From an uncultured Eubacteriales bacterium (GTDB taxonomy: Bacteria; Bacillota; Clostridia; TANB77; CAG-508): 42,462 nt of DNA. A program made the position numbers and the translations under genes. The notes beneath the pieces are model-generated. The model made no database searches, had not been told where the DNA came from, and saw only the letters and a program-made list of their open reading frames with translations. Below, one piece after another: positions 24,086 through 33,726 of this stretch (position 1 is the stretch's first letter; every line of letters starts with the position of its first letter). The stretch covers positions 1 through 42,462 of the forward strand of contig CAOKHL010000015.1 of NCBI GenBank assembly GCA_948468315.1. Direction: 5' to 3'.

Positions 24086-26080
24086 ATGGATTTAGAAGGA
24101 AGATTGCTAGGAAATAGATATGAAATTATAGAAAAAATAGGAAATGGCGGAATGGCAATGGTCTATAAGGCTAAATGTCATGTGTTAAATAGATTTGTAG
24201 CTGTAAAAATATTAAGAGATGAATTTACAACAGACCAAGAATTTATAAAAAGGTTTGAAGTGGAAGCACAAGCAGCGGCCAGTATAACACATCCTAACAT
24301 AGTATCAGTTTATGATGTTGGAAAAGAAGGAAATCTTTATTATATAGTAATGGAACTTATCCAAGGAAAAACATTAAAAGAAATTATAGTAGAAGAAGAG
24401 GGCCCATTACCTTGGAAATGGTCTATAAATATTGCAATTCAAATAGCATCTGCTTTAGAAGTTGCACATAAAAATAATATAGTACATAGAGATATAAAAC
24501 CACATAATATCATAATTACAGAAGATGGAGTTGCAAAAGTAACTGATTTTGGAATAGCTAAAGCTGTTTCAAATTCAACAATAACAGCATTTGGTACAAC
24601 AATAGGATCTGTGCATTATTTCTCTCCAGAGCATGCAAGAGGTGGATATACAGATGCTAAATCTGACTTATATTCTTTAGGTGTTGTAATGTATGAAATG
24701 TTAACAGGAAAAGTACCATTTGATGCTGATACACCTGTATCAATTGCCTTAAAACATATGCAAGAAGAACCAAAAGCTCCAAAAGAATTAAATGAAAAAA
24801 TTCCAGTTGCAGTAAATGATATAATTCTAAAATCAATGAGAAAAGATACAAATTTACGTTATCAAAATGCGGCATCAATGTTAAGTGATTTAAAAAGAGC
24901 TTTAAAAGACCCAGAAGGCAATTTTGTAGATAATCAAGATTATGAAGAAAATATGCCAACTCAAAAAATATCAATAAAAGATATTGAAGAAGAGGCAAAC
25001 AAAACTGAAACAAATAGAAACAAAAAAGAAAATAAATTTATAGGATTTATAAAAAAACATAAAGGAGCATCAATTTTTATAGCATTAGTTTTATTGTTTG
25101 CTTTAAGTTTAGGAGGTACAATTTTATATTCTAAATTAACTAATCCAAAAGAAGTATTGTTACCAAACTTAGTTGGAATTAGTGAGGCAGATGCTAAAAA
25201 AACAGCTGAAGAATTAGGATTGGTATTAGAAGTTTCATCTAGAGATTATAATAGTGAATATGCAGCAGACTATATAATTTCACAAGACCCATTATATAGT
25301 GACAATTATAATGTAAAAAAAGGTTCAAGTATAAAAATTGTAGTAAGTAAAGGAATTGAAGAAGCGGTAGTTCCAAATGTAGCTGGAAAAGAAAAAGAAG
25401 ATGCCATAAAACTAATTGAAGAAGCTAAACTAAAGTATCAAATAGTAGAAGAAGAAAGCAAAAAAATAGAAGCAGGATATGTAATAAGTCAAGAAACAGA
25501 GGCTAATAAAACGGTTTATGCTGGAGATACAATAGTAATCCATGTAAGTAAAGGAACAAAGAAAGTGTCAGTTACATCTGTAATAGGAAAACAAGAAAAT
25601 GACGCAAAAGGAATATTAAGTCCTCTTGGGCTAGATGTAAGTGTGACATATGATGAAGATACATCAAAAGAAAATGGAGTAGTATTAAAACAAAGTATAG
25701 ATGCTGGAAAAGAAGTTGAAGAAGGAACTAAAATTACATTAACAGTAAATAAATTAACAGAAACAAAATCTGCAACACTTACTGTAAATGTTAAATCTTT
25801 ATTAGGTGGAAAAGTTGAATATGAAGAAAACAGCTCATCTACTAATAATACTAATGATACAAATACTACAACACCAAATAAAACAGTAAAAAATGTAGAA
25901 GTTAAAATAACAGTAGGTACAGATACTGTATATAAAAATAAAATAGATCCAACAACAACAAATCTATATCAAACTATATCTGGAAAAGGAACTGTAACTG
26001 TTAAAGTTTATATAGATGATGTATTAAAATCAACAAAAGATGTTAATTTGAATAATACAAATAGTGTTGTTATTGAGTGA
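24086..26080 (+). CDS. prkC: PASTA-domain serine/threonine protein kinase
   Basis: PrkC senses muropeptides or lipid II and controls growth, division and spore germination in Firmicutes. The cytoplasmic kinase occupies about residues 1-275 (GNGGMAMVYKA, FVAVKIL, IVHRDIKPHNIII, KVTDFGIAK, TLGVVMYEMLTGKVPF-like). A juxtamembrane segment leads to a helix at about 325-345 (GASIFIALVLLFALSLGGTIL). Three extracellular PASTA repeats follow (VLLPNLVGISEADA, AVVPNVAGKEKEDA, VSVTSVIGKQENDA), then a Thr/Asn-rich linker and a beta-rich tail. In relatives rsgA follows; here rpe comes directly, so rsgA has been lost or moved. Start ATG 24086 with AAAGGAATG. Confidence 0.95.
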   Translation: MDLEGRLLGNRYEIIEKIGNGGMAMVYKAKCHVLNRFVAVKILRDEFTTDQEFIKRFEVEAQAAASITHPNIVSVYDVGKEGNLYYIVMELIQGKTLKEIIVEEEGPLPWKWSINIAIQIASALEVAHKNNIVHRDIKPHNIIITEDGVAKVTDFGIAKAVSNSTITAFGTTIGSVHYFSPEHARGGYTDAKSDLYSLGVVMYEMLTGKVPFDADTPVSIALKHMQEEPKAPKELNEKIPVAVNDIILKSMRKDTNLRYQNAASMLSDLKRALKDPEGNFVDNQDYEENMPTQKISIKDIEEEANKTETNRNKKENKFIGFIKKHKGASIFIALVLLFALSLGGTILYSKLTNPKEVLLPNLVGISEADAKKTAEELGLVLEVSSRDYNSEYAADYIISQDPLYSDNYNVKKGSSIKIVVSKGIEEAVVPNVAGKEKEDAIKLIEEAKLKYQIVEEESKKIEAGYVISQETEANKTVYAGDTIVIHVSKGTKKVSVTSVIGKQENDAKGILSPLGLDVSVTYDEDTSKENGVVLKQSIDAGKEVEEGTKITLTVNKLTETKSATLTVNVKSLLGGKVEYEENSSSTNNTNDTNTTTPNKTVKNVEVKITVGTDTVYKNKIDPTTTNLYQTISGKGTVTVKVYIDDVLKSTKDVNLNNTNSVVIE

Positions 26081-26099
26081 TTTAAAAGTTTTAGTGGAG

Positions 26100-26124
26100 G
26101 TGGAGAATAAATTATTTTCTCCAC
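26100..26124 (+). terminator. hairpin between prkC and rpe
   Basis: GTGGAGAA pairs with TTTCTCCAC around an AT-rich loop, followed by TTTA only. It is a weak terminator or a processing site. Confidence 0.4.
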
Positions 26125-26163
26125 TTTAGCTAGTTTAATAGTTATAGAAAGGGATGAGTTTAT

Positions 26164-26830
26164 ATGTACGAGATATCAACCTCATTATTAAATATAGAAA
26201 AGGGAAAAGAATCGGATACAATACTAAAATTAGAAAAAGCAAGAACAGATTATTTCCATATTGATGTCATGGATGGAAAATTTGTAGAAAAAAACACTTA
26301 TAAGAAAATGTTAGAAATATCATCATATATAAAAAGAATATCAAATTTACCATTAGATGTACATTTAATGGTAGAAGATGTAATTTCAGGTGTTGAAGAT
26401 TTTTCAGCAGTTGGAGCAAATATTATAACATTTCATTTAGAAGCATGTAAAAATGATGAAGAAGTATTCAAAATAATAAATATGATAAAAGAAAATCATT
26501 CGAGAGTTGGAATAGCCATAAAGCCAGAAACACCAATAGAAGAAGTTTATAAATTTTTACCATATATTCATGTATGTTTAGTTATGACAGTAGAGCCTGG
26601 TAAAGGAGGGCAAACACTATTGACAGATATGATAAATAAAATAGAAACATTAAAAAAATATATAGATGAAAATGAATTAGAAGCTCGGGATAGAAGTTGA
26701 TGGAGGCATAAATCTAGCAACTCAAGAAAGAGTAAAAACAGCAGGAGCTACAATGTTGGTAGCTGGAACTGCCATCTTAATGGCAAGAGATTATAAGGTT
26801 ATTATTGATGAAATGAAGGAAGAGATTTAA
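26164..26830 (+). CDS. rpe: ribulose-phosphate 3-epimerase (one CGG +1 site)
   Basis: Rpe interconverts ribulose 5-phosphate and xylulose 5-phosphate in the pentose phosphate pathway. The joined product is 221 residues, a normal length. The barrel motifs are present: FHIDVMDGKFV with metal-binding His and catalytic Asp, LPLDVHLMVED, ITFHLEAC, CLVMTVEPGKGGQ and, after the frame break, EVDGGINLATQ with the second catalytic Asp and GATMLVAGTAIL with the phosphate-binding loop. The break is at CGG 26686-26688 (GCT CGG G); +1 gives EA-GIEVDGG. Without it the catalytic Asp and phosphate site are lost. It is the last gene of the prpC-prkC unit. Confidence 0.9.
26686..26688 (+). other. CGG +1 recoding site in rpe (followed by G)
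   Basis: In-frame GCT CGG G, the only site followed by G. +1 gives Gly175 as GGG and restores EVDGGI; the zero frame stops after four codons. Confidence 0.88.
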
Positions 26831-26860
26831 AAAGTACTACAAATATTGTAGTACTTTTTA
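26829..26860. terminator. bidirectional terminator between rpe and PBP1A
   Basis: AAAAAGTACTAC and GTAGTACTTTTT pair perfectly around AAATATT, with A and T runs on both sides. It contains or abuts the stop codons of both convergent genes. Confidence 0.9.
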
Positions 26861-29127
26861 AATAGAATTATTGCTACTTTGCACTGATGAAGTATTAGTA
26901 ATATTATTATCTGTTGTCAAATTCTGAGTTGTAGAGTTAATATTTATTTCAGAGTTTCCGAGAGTTTGAGTTTTTATTAGGAGATTTATTACTATTATTT
27001 TTATTTAAATTACTTCCAGAATGCTGTGTGCAATTGCCAGGGATAGTATCTTTTAGAAAATACTCTGTAAAAGTATTTGGGCAATTAGAATTGGCGAGTT
27101 TTCCAGAATCTTTACATATGGTTCTAGTAAGTACACTACTAGGCATTTCAAATTTTTTATTTGGAAGACCTGAATGAATATTTTTCATAACACTTGACCA
27201 CATAAGTCCAGCAGGATTTTTTCCATTAAAATTAATTGTTTCATTCATATCAAATCCATACCAACAAACAGCAGTATAATAAGGAGTAAAGCCTGTTAGC
27301 CATCTATCGTAATTTTCGTTAGTGGTACCAGTTTTTGCAGCTACATCAATACCAGAAATATTACAATATGTTGCTGTACCATATGTACCAGTAACAGGTT
27401 CTGTTAAAAGTTGTTTTAAAATGCATGCAGTATCTTTTGATATAACACGAGTTTTTTTCTGTCTAGACTTTAATATATTAGAACCAGATATAGAATCTAT
27501 TTTTGTATAGAAAGTTGGTTCAATATACACACCATCATTTGCAATTGTAGCATAGCTACCTGCAAACTCAAGAGGGGAAATGCCTTGGTCTAGACCCCCA
27601 AGAGAAAGAGCTAAATTTACATCATTATCATTTAAAGTAGTAATTCCCATTTTCTCTAAGTATTTTATAGATACTTGGGGAGTAAGCTGTTCCATAATTT
27701 TTACAAATGGTATATTTTGAGAAGATTCAACAGCTTGTCTTAAAGTAATAGAACCTTTATAATCATCATAATCAGTTGGAGAATAAGGCTTACCATTATA
27801 ATCAGTAAATGTTGTTGGCTCATCTGCAAAAACAGTTACATTTGTTATAAGTTTTTTTTCAATAGCAGGAGCAAGTACTGCAATTGGTTTCATACTTGAA
27901 CCTGTTTGCCTTTTCATTTGAGTAGCTCTATTAAAGCCTCTAGAAGTAGTTTTTTCACCTAATCCACCAGTACAACCAATAACATATCCGAGTAAAATGG
28001 TCTATTATTACAATTGCTGCTTGGGAAGTATCTTCATTATTTGAAGATTTTAAAATATATTTTTTATTTTTAGATTCATTTTCTACAATTTTTTGAATTT
28101 CGCTATTTTGAGTACTATAAATACTACTACCTGACAGATAGAAATAATTTGTTGCAAAATCATGAGAAATGTTTTTTCTATTTGCTAAGTCTGAAATTAT
28201 TTCATTTATAAGAGCATCAGTGTGATAAGAAGTTATAGATGAATTATTTGCAATTTCACCTTTATTAAATTCAAATCCACCATCTACTTCTGAAATTGCT
28301 GTATCATATTCAGTTTGGGAAATATAATTTAGTTCTAACATTTTCTTTAAAACAGTTTTGGTTCTTTTGTTAATTTTTTCAGTTTTATCAGTATTTGAAA
28401 AAGGATTATATGAATTAGGGGCATTATTAATACCTGCTAAAAATGCACATTTAGCTAAACTTAAACTACTAATATCTGTATTAAAGTAATAATGAGCTGC
28501 TTCTTGAACCCCATAAATATTAGGTCCAGTGTAAATAATATTTAAATATGCCTCTAAAATTTCTTCTTTAGAAAAACTAGTATCTAAAGTTACAGCATAA
28601 AACCATTCCTTAACTTTTCTAGAAATAGAGTTAGAATCATCTCCTGTCAAATTTTTAACTAATTGTTGTGTTATAGTACTTCCACCAAAAGAAGAGGAAC
28701 CTTTTTTTACTACATAAGATAAAATTGCAGCTCCAGTTCTTTTTATATCAACACCATGATGTGTATAAAAACGTTGGTCTTCAATTGAAACATAAGCATT
28801 AACCAATTGTTCTGGGATATCAGAAAATTTAACATTTTCACGATTTCTTTGGGTTCCAATTTGTGAAATCATATTTTTGTTAGTATCAAATATGGTGGAA
28901 GGAGTATTATTAAACATTTCCCTAGCTAAGGTTTTAAATACATAAGATTTGAAACCTAAAAAGGAAAAAGCAGCAATTAAAGTTAAAATTAATATAGAAA
29001 TAATAAATTTTAAAAAGCGATGTTTAGACTTTTTTTGTTGCTTTCTTTTCCTTGGGGTTTTTGAAGGAATATCTTCATTTTTTAGTTTTCTATTTTGTTT
29101 AAGATTTTTGTCTTTATTTTGCCTCAT
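26858..29127 (-). CDS. class A penicillin-binding protein 1A (two CGG +1 sites)
   Basis: This bifunctional enzyme polymerises glycan strands and cross-links peptides at the membrane's outer face. The joined product is 755 residues: a basic N-terminus, one membrane helix at about residues 37-58, glycosyltransferase GT51 with VSIEDQRFYTHHGVD, SFGGSTITQQLVKNL and ILEAYLNIIYTG, then a transpeptidase with RQTGSSMKPIAVL (SxxK), SSQNIPF (SxN) and AAKTGTTNENYD (KTG). The first break, CGG 27990-27988, is between the two catalytic blocks; +1 gives HFT-GYVIGCTGG. The second, 26960-26958, is in a Ser/Asn-rich tail; +1 adds 33 residues before TAA 26860-26858, while the zero frame ends after three codons. 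Confidence 0.88.
26958..26960 (-). other. CGG +1 recoding site in PBP1A tail (2 of 2)
   Basis: In-frame TCT CGG A in a low-complexity Asn/Ser tail. +1 gives Gly723 and a longer Ser/Asn/Thr tail that ends exactly in the terminator. Conservation cannot test this site. Confidence 0.6.
27988..27990 (-). other. CGG +1 recoding site in PBP1A (1 of 2)
   Basis: In-frame ACT CGG A. +1 gives Gly380 and leads into the transpeptidase domain; the zero frame stops after eleven codons. Confidence 0.88.
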
Positions 29128-29150
29128 TAAAAAGTACCTTTCTATTCATA

Positions 29151-30353
29151 TTATTTTTCATCTTGATGTTTTTCAGGAAGTAGTGATTTAATAAATATAC
29201 CAAATCCTAATAGTACAAGTATTAATGTTATAATTGTTCCTAAAACAGGTATTAATTTAGAAAGTTTATAAATAATGCTTAATAGTGTTATAAATAATAT
29301 AGTTAATAAAGTATTATTTATAGTAATTTTCTCTTTCAATTTTTCTGCAAATAATTTTGAAAGAACAATTATAGTAATACAAGAAGCCACAAACATAAAG
29401 CCTAAATAAATTGCAAATAGTATAAATGCTAAATTTATAGTAACATTAAGCATCAAAAGAACAAAGCAAACAAAAGGAGTAACAATTAATCCTAGTAATC
29501 CATATAGAAAATATTTAGCTAAATTGTGAGTAAATTCTGTATATTCATTAATAAGTTTGCTATTAATAAATTTAAATATAATAAATAGAACTATTGCAAG
29601 TATAACATAGGAAATAGCTGAATATAACCATTCAATCATATTATTAGTAGTATTATCTTCAAAAGCTGTAGAGTCAATGAAATTAATATTTCCACCAACA
29701 ACAGAATGATCAATATTTACTTTTTGTTTAGATGTATAATTAAGATCTTTTTCAATATGAGCATTTTCTGAGATTTGGATTTTGTCACAAGATATATTAG
29801 CATTTCTATTTATTTCTCCATTAATAATAGAGTTATCAGAAGTTAAATTTAAGTCATAATTTATATATGCTGTTTCTCCTAATTTAAAATTATTTGCAGC
29901 TGAATAAACATTACCATAAATAGTTCCTAATATGTTCAAATTATTTGAACAACTAAATAAAGCAGTATCTATTTGAGCATTTTCAGTTATCTCAATATTT
30001 CTTGCGAAAATAAAAACATTACCAGCAATTAAGCAATCAATTTTTGCTGTTCCTGATGTACAAATAAAAACATCTCCAAATACATTTTGATTAATAGTTA
30101 CATCATTTGAAGTAATAGAAAAGAAATTATTTTCTACTTCAGGACCATTTGGGATATCTTCATCATCTGAATTAGCATAATTCTCGTCTTCTTCATATTC
30201 ATCTGGGTCTAGATCTTCGTCAAGAAAAGTAGGTTCTTCATCAAATTTAGGTACATCAGAAGATTTTGGCTCTGCATTAGATATAAGATTAATATTAAGT
30301 ATTAATAAAAAGGTAATAAAAATAATTAAAAATTTTTTTGAAATATTTTTCAT
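29151..30353 (-). CDS. secreted bactofilin-like membrane protein
   Basis: This 400-residue protein starts with a signal peptide (MKNISKKFLIIFITFLLILN, cleavage probably after SNA near residue 27). An acidic linker (about 30-70, DEDLDPDEYEEDE) follows, then about 150 residues of hydrophobic repeats of the bactofilin or beta-helix type (VFGDVFICTSG, AGNVFIFARNI, GTIYGNVYSA, VVGGNINF). The C-terminal half has four to five membrane helices. Such proteins are annotated as polymer-forming cytoskeletal-like in Clostridia, with unclear function. It lies 23 bp upstream of PBP1A on the same strand, so a cell-wall role is plausible. RBS AAAGGAGG; minus-strand promoter at 30391-30419. Confidence 0.7.
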   Translation of the reverse strand: MKNISKKFLIIFITFLLILNINLISNAEPKSSDVPKFDEEPTFLDEDLDPDEYEEDENYANSDDEDIPNGPEVENNFFSITSNDVTINQNVFGDVFICTSGTAKIDCLIAGNVFIFARNIEITENAQIDTALFSCSNNLNILGTIYGNVYSAANNFKLGETAYINYDLNLTSDNSIINGEINRNANISCDKIQISENAHIEKDLNYTSKQKVNIDHSVVGGNINFIDSTAFEDNTTNNMIEWLYSAISYVILAIVLFIIFKFINSKLINEYTEFTHNLAKYFLYGLLGLIVTPFVCFVLLMLNVTINLAFILFAIYLGFMFVASCITIIVLSKLFAEKLKEKITINNTLLTILFITLLSIIYKLSKLIPVLGTIITLILVLLGFGIFIKSLLPEKHQDEK

Positions 30354-30390
30354 AAAATATATTTCCTCCTTTAAAAATAAGATTTACCTT

Positions 30391-30419
30391 AATATATATT
30401 TTTTTAGGTTATATGTCAA
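30391..30419 (-). promoter_or_regulatory. promoter of the bactofilin-like/PBP1A unit
   Basis: Read on the minus strand: TTGACA (30419-30414), a 17-bp spacer and TATATT (30396-30391). Confidence 0.75.
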
Positions 30420-30420
30420 G

Positions 30421-30449
30421 TTGATTTTTGTGAGTATTTGTAATATAAT
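30421..30449 (+). promoter_or_regulatory. rlmN promoter
   Basis: TTGATT (30421-30426), a 17-bp spacer and TATAAT (30444-30449). It is back to back with the minus-strand promoter, only 1 bp apart. Confidence 0.75.
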
Positions 30450-30486
30450 AAGAAAGATTGTTATAATTAAAAAATAGGAGAATTTT

Positions 30487-31509
30487 ATGAAAAATATAAA
30501 AGATTATAATATAGAAGAATTAAAACAAGAATTTGTTGAATTAGGAGAAAAACCATATAGGGCAGAACAAGTATTTAAATGGATATATCAAGATAATGTA
30601 ACATCTTTTGATGAGATGACAAATTTATCACTTGATTTAAGGGAAAAGTTAAAACAAAATTATAGTTTATGTATATATAAAATATTAAGAAAACAAGTTG
30701 CTTCTGATGGAACAATGAAATATTTGTTCGATGTTTTGGATGGAAATGCAATAGAAACAGTTTTAATGAAATATCATCATGGTTATAGCTTATGTGTATC
30801 ATCTCAAATTGGATGTAAAATGGGGTGTAAATTTTGTGCATCAACAGGTATAGCCTTTATAAGAAATTTAACATCAGGTGAAATTGTAGAGGAATTATTA
30901 GCAGTACAAAGAGATGAAAATATAAAAATATCAAATGTAGTATTTATGGGAATAGGAGAACCATTAGATAATTATGATAATGTTGTAAATGCTATTAGGA
31001 TTATGAATAATCAGAAAGGAATAAATATAGGAGCAAGACATATAAGTATTTCTACAAGTGGTTTAGTTCCAAATATATATAAACTAGCAGATGAAAATAT
31101 TCAGTGTACTCTTTCTATTTCATTACATGCAACAACAGATGAAAAGAGAAGCAAAATGATGCCTGTAAATAATAGATATAATATAGAAGAATTAATTAAA
31201 GCTTGCAAAGATTATATAAATAAAACTAATAGAAGAATTTCTTTTGAATATGCTTTAGCTAAAGATAATAATGATAATTTAGAAGATGCAAAAGGCCTTG
31301 TTAAATTACTTAAAGGTATGATTTGTCATGTAAATTTGATACCAATAAATAAAATTGAAAATGGAGAATTTGATAAAAGTTCAAATGAGAATATTTTGAA
31401 ATTTAGAGATTACCTAAATGACCATGGAATTGTTGCAACTGTTAGAAGAGAATTAGGTTCTGATATTGATGCAGCTTGTGGACAGCTTAGGAGGAAGAAT
31501 TTAGGGTAA
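30487..31509 (+). CDS. rlmN: 23S rRNA (adenine-2503-C2)/tRNA methyltransferase
   Basis: RlmN is a radical-SAM enzyme that methylates A2503 of 23S rRNA and A37 of some tRNAs. The 340-residue protein has the CKMGCKFCAST cluster motif near residue 114, NVVFMGIGEPLDNYDNV near residue 155, SISTSGLVP, SLHATTDEKRSKMMPVN, and the conserved C-terminal catalytic Cys in DIDAACGQL. The N-terminal PYRAEQVFKWIYQ is also typical. It is transcribed alone from its own promoter and ends at a terminator. In many Firmicutes rlmN sits directly before prpC-prkC; here it is about 7 kb away, showing local rearrangement. Confidence 0.95.
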   Translation: MKNIKDYNIEELKQEFVELGEKPYRAEQVFKWIYQDNVTSFDEMTNLSLDLREKLKQNYSLCIYKILRKQVASDGTMKYLFDVLDGNAIETVLMKYHHGYSLCVSSQIGCKMGCKFCASTGIAFIRNLTSGEIVEELLAVQRDENIKISNVVFMGIGEPLDNYDNVVNAIRIMNNQKGINIGARHISISTSGLVPNIYKLADENIQCTLSISLHATTDEKRSKMMPVNNRYNIEELIKACKDYINKTNRRISFEYALAKDNNDNLEDAKGLVKLLKGMICHVNLIPINKIENGEFDKSSNENILKFRDYLNDHGIVATVRRELGSDIDAACGQLRRKNLG

Positions 31510-31533
31510 GATTTATTGTTTTTTATAATAAAA

Positions 31534-31566
31534 ATAAGCATTAGCAAGACTAATGCTTATTTTTTC
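31534..31566 (+). terminator. intrinsic terminator after rlmN
   Basis: ATAAGCATTAG (31534-31544) pairs with CTAATGCTTAT (31550-31560) around CAAGA, followed by TTTTT. Confidence 0.9.
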
Positions 31567-31570
31567 GATA

Positions 31571-31657
31571 TAGATAATTGGTAGGTCTGCCAAGTCCCTA
31601 CATCTCTTAAACCTTTTCAGGTGTGTGGAAGGCAAAATCGTCCACCTCAATTATCTA
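31571..31657. ncRNA. unclassified structured RNA candidate with cloverleaf-like fold
   Basis: A perfect 10-bp outer stem, TAGATAATTG (31571-31580) with CAATTATCTA (31648-31657), encloses three hairpins: GTAGG/CCTAC (31581-31585 with 31597-31601), ACCT/AGGT (31611-31614 with 31619-31622) and GTGGA/TCCAC (31625-31629 with 31641-31645). The inner part is GC-rich for this genome. It is not a tRNA (no TTCRA loop, no CCA, outer stem too long) and not an SRP RNA. The strand is open: either free-standing on the plus strand after the rlmN terminator or in the 3' end of the minus-strand nuclease transcript. Confidence 0.5.
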
Positions 31658-31685
31658 CTTTTATTGTATATTAATTATATAACAT

Positions 31686-32096
31686 TTATTCGTTTTTGTC
31701 TAGTTTTTTATAAATAATTGTTCCTCTATTTTTTATAGTTTGTTCCCAACTTTTATCTCTTTGACGCATTATTGTTATTATGGAGTTTTTATTATAAATT
31801 TTATCATTTTTATTTGTTGCTAATTTTATTACAACTCTAGCTTTTTTATTGATTTCTTCAATGTGTTTTAGATATATTAGAGTATCTATGTTTTTATTAT
31901 CTTCAAGTATATAATCAGGATTATCTATAATATATTTTATATAGCTTTTTATCTCTATATATTCTTTTTCATGATATTTATAAATATGATGATTTAATCT
32001 TTCTTGGGTTAGAATTAATTCTGTTGTAATAATTTTCTTCTTATATTTGCCAATTTTTTTAATATCTATTTTTCCTATATTGGTGTATTCGTTCAT
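31686..32096 (-). CDS. PBECR-like small nuclease-fold protein
   Basis: This 136-residue protein contains a conserved block typical of phage-type Barnase-EndoU-ColicinE5-RelE (BECR) nucleases: TTELILTQERLNHHIYKYH, then YIIDNPDYILED, RVVIKLATNKN and NSIITIMRQRDKSW. The His pair and the late Arg/Lys residues would be the candidate catalytic positions. Such domains occur in phage heads, conjugative elements and toxins; here there is no phage gene, partner or antitoxin beside it, so it may be a remnant or a lone effector. ATG 32096 is chosen, with GAAAGG upstream; a TTG at 32099 is also possible. Family assignment is from pattern memory and tentative. Confidence 0.5.
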   Translation of the reverse strand: MNEYTNIGKIDIKKIGKYKKKIITTELILTQERLNHHIYKYHEKEYIEIKSYIKYIIDNPDYILEDNKNIDTLIYLKHIEEINKKARVVIKLATNKNDKIYNKNSIITIMRQRDKSWEQTIKNRGTIIYKKLDKNE

Positions 32097-32265
32097 CAAA
32101 TAACCTTTCTATAATTTTATGTACAGATATATAATTTTAATAAAATATTGAATTTGATTTAATAATTACAAAAATAATTTTAAATTTAAAAACTATTATT
32201 ATTATAATTTCTTTTATGAAATAAGTCAAGAAAAATCGTTCGACATTTTTCGCCTTAAAAAACTT

Positions 32266-32304
32266 AAAAAGTTGATAACTAACAAGTTACCAACTTTTTT
32301 CCAA
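32266..32304. terminator. terminator of the spoVB-like gene
   Basis: AAAAAGTTG-ATAACT (32266-32280) pairs with AGTT-ACCAACTTTTTT (32285-32300) around AACA. It overlaps the minus-strand stop codon at 32287. The rest of the 190-bp gap to the nuclease gene is A+T-rich with nothing else visible. Confidence 0.75.
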
Positions 32305-33610
32305 ATCCAACAACTTCTTAAGACTAAGAATAAAATTCAAAATCTCACTAGCAAATACAGAAGCAATAAAACCTTTGATTCCAAACACAGGAACAAAGAA
32401 AAATATAAAACTAATACTTACAAGTAAATCAGCAATATTTATAAATAACACATTAACTTGGGCATCCAATCCTTTTAAAATATTATCAACAACAATATCT
32501 ACATACATAAAAGGAATAAGAGGTGCAAAAAGTTTAATATATATACCAATACTAGCATCATGGTAAATTGCTCTACCTAAATTATCTCCAAATATAATAA
32601 AAATAGTTGTCAAAACACAGGCAAATAAAAAAGAATTTATAATTAATTTATCAGAATATTTTTTTATTTTAGCATAATCTTTTTTCACATAATATCTTGA
32701 AAATTCTGGAATAAGCAATCCCGATACAGCAGTTAAAAATGTTGCTGGAAACATAACAATAGGCATTGCCATACCAGTTATTGTACCATATTCTGCTAAA
32801 GCGGTTTCACAATTAATTCCATTTTTTTCTAAACTGTTAGGAATAATAAGTTGCTTTAATGTAGAAAGTCCTGAACGAATATATGATGTAAAAGCAACAG
32901 GCAGAAGTATTCTAAAAATTCTATATAAAAATGAACTATTTTTACTTATAGTGTTATTTCCAATTTTGTTATTTAAATCAAATACAAAAACAATTATATT
33001 ATATGTAAAAGAACAAACTTCTGATAAAACATCTCCTAAAATTAATGCAAAACAAATACTTTCTATATTTCCACTTGGTAGATATTTTTTTAATAAAAAT
33101 ATAGTTATTATTATTTTAGCTACATATTCTAAAAAATTAGCGAAAACAGACTTATATACACGTCTAACAGCAGTAAAATAGCCTGAGATACTTGCTGATA
33201 TAGCAATCATAGGAAGAGCAACTGAAATTAGATATACAATTGATTCACTAACTTTATTATGAAAACATACTTTAACTATTAATGAAGCATTTAAGCAAAA
33301 AATAATACTTGCAATAATTCCAAATCCTAAACTAATTAAAATACATTTTATAATAGATTTTTTAATTCCATAACTATTTCCAACAGCCATTTCTTCTGAA
33401 ACTATACGTGTAGATGTTATATTTATTCCGAGAAGCGGCAAGTGTAATTCCGAACATATATGCGGTCATAATCAATTGAAATACACCAAGTGCTTCTCTT
33501 TCTATTTGGTTTGAAACATATATATTAAATACAAGTCTAATTATTTGTAAAAAAAGTGAGCTCCCAACCATCAGCAGAGAGTTTAATAAAAATACTTTAA
33601 ATCTTTTCAT
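32287..33610 (-). CDS. spoVB: SpoVB/MurJ-type lipid II or polysaccharide flippase (one CGG +1 site)
   Basis: The joined product has 440 residues with about 12-14 membrane helices and belongs to the MOP exporters of the stage V sporulation protein B group, which act in spore cortex or cell-wall precursor export. The start (LLNSLLMVGSSLFLQIIRLVFNIYVSNQIEREALGVFQLI) and TSTRIVSEEMAVGN are characteristic of SpoVB. The break at CGG 33430-33428 is early: +1 gives LAAS-GINITSTRIVSEE; the zero frame stops after about 17 residues. ytxC, another sporulation gene, lies upstream on the same strand. The start lacks a strong RBS, so its exact position is less sure. Confidence 0.85.
33428..33430 (-). other. 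CGG +1 recoding site in spoVB-like gene
   Basis: In-frame TCT CGG A. +1 gives Gly61 (GGA) in LAASGINITSTR, the standard sequence of this family. Confidence 0.87.
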
Positions 33611-33691
33611 AATAGAATAATATTAGTGTTTAGATAAAAAAAGAACTAAATGTTAGAAATCATAGCTATTGAAGTTAGACCTATAATAAAT

Positions 33692-33726
33692 AAGCCAAGA
33701 ATTTATTTATACTCAATTCTTGACTT
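33692..33726. terminator. hairpin at the 3' end of ytxC
   Basis: AAGCCAAGAATT (33692-33703) pairs with AATTCTTGACTT (33715-33726) with one mismatch; it covers the ytxC stop codon. On the minus strand it is followed by a T-rich stretch. Confidence 0.6.

Noticed and set aside
31571..31657. tRNA or SRP RNA gene
   Set aside because: The outer stem is 10 bp, there is no T-loop consensus, and the SRP GGAAG loop context is missing.
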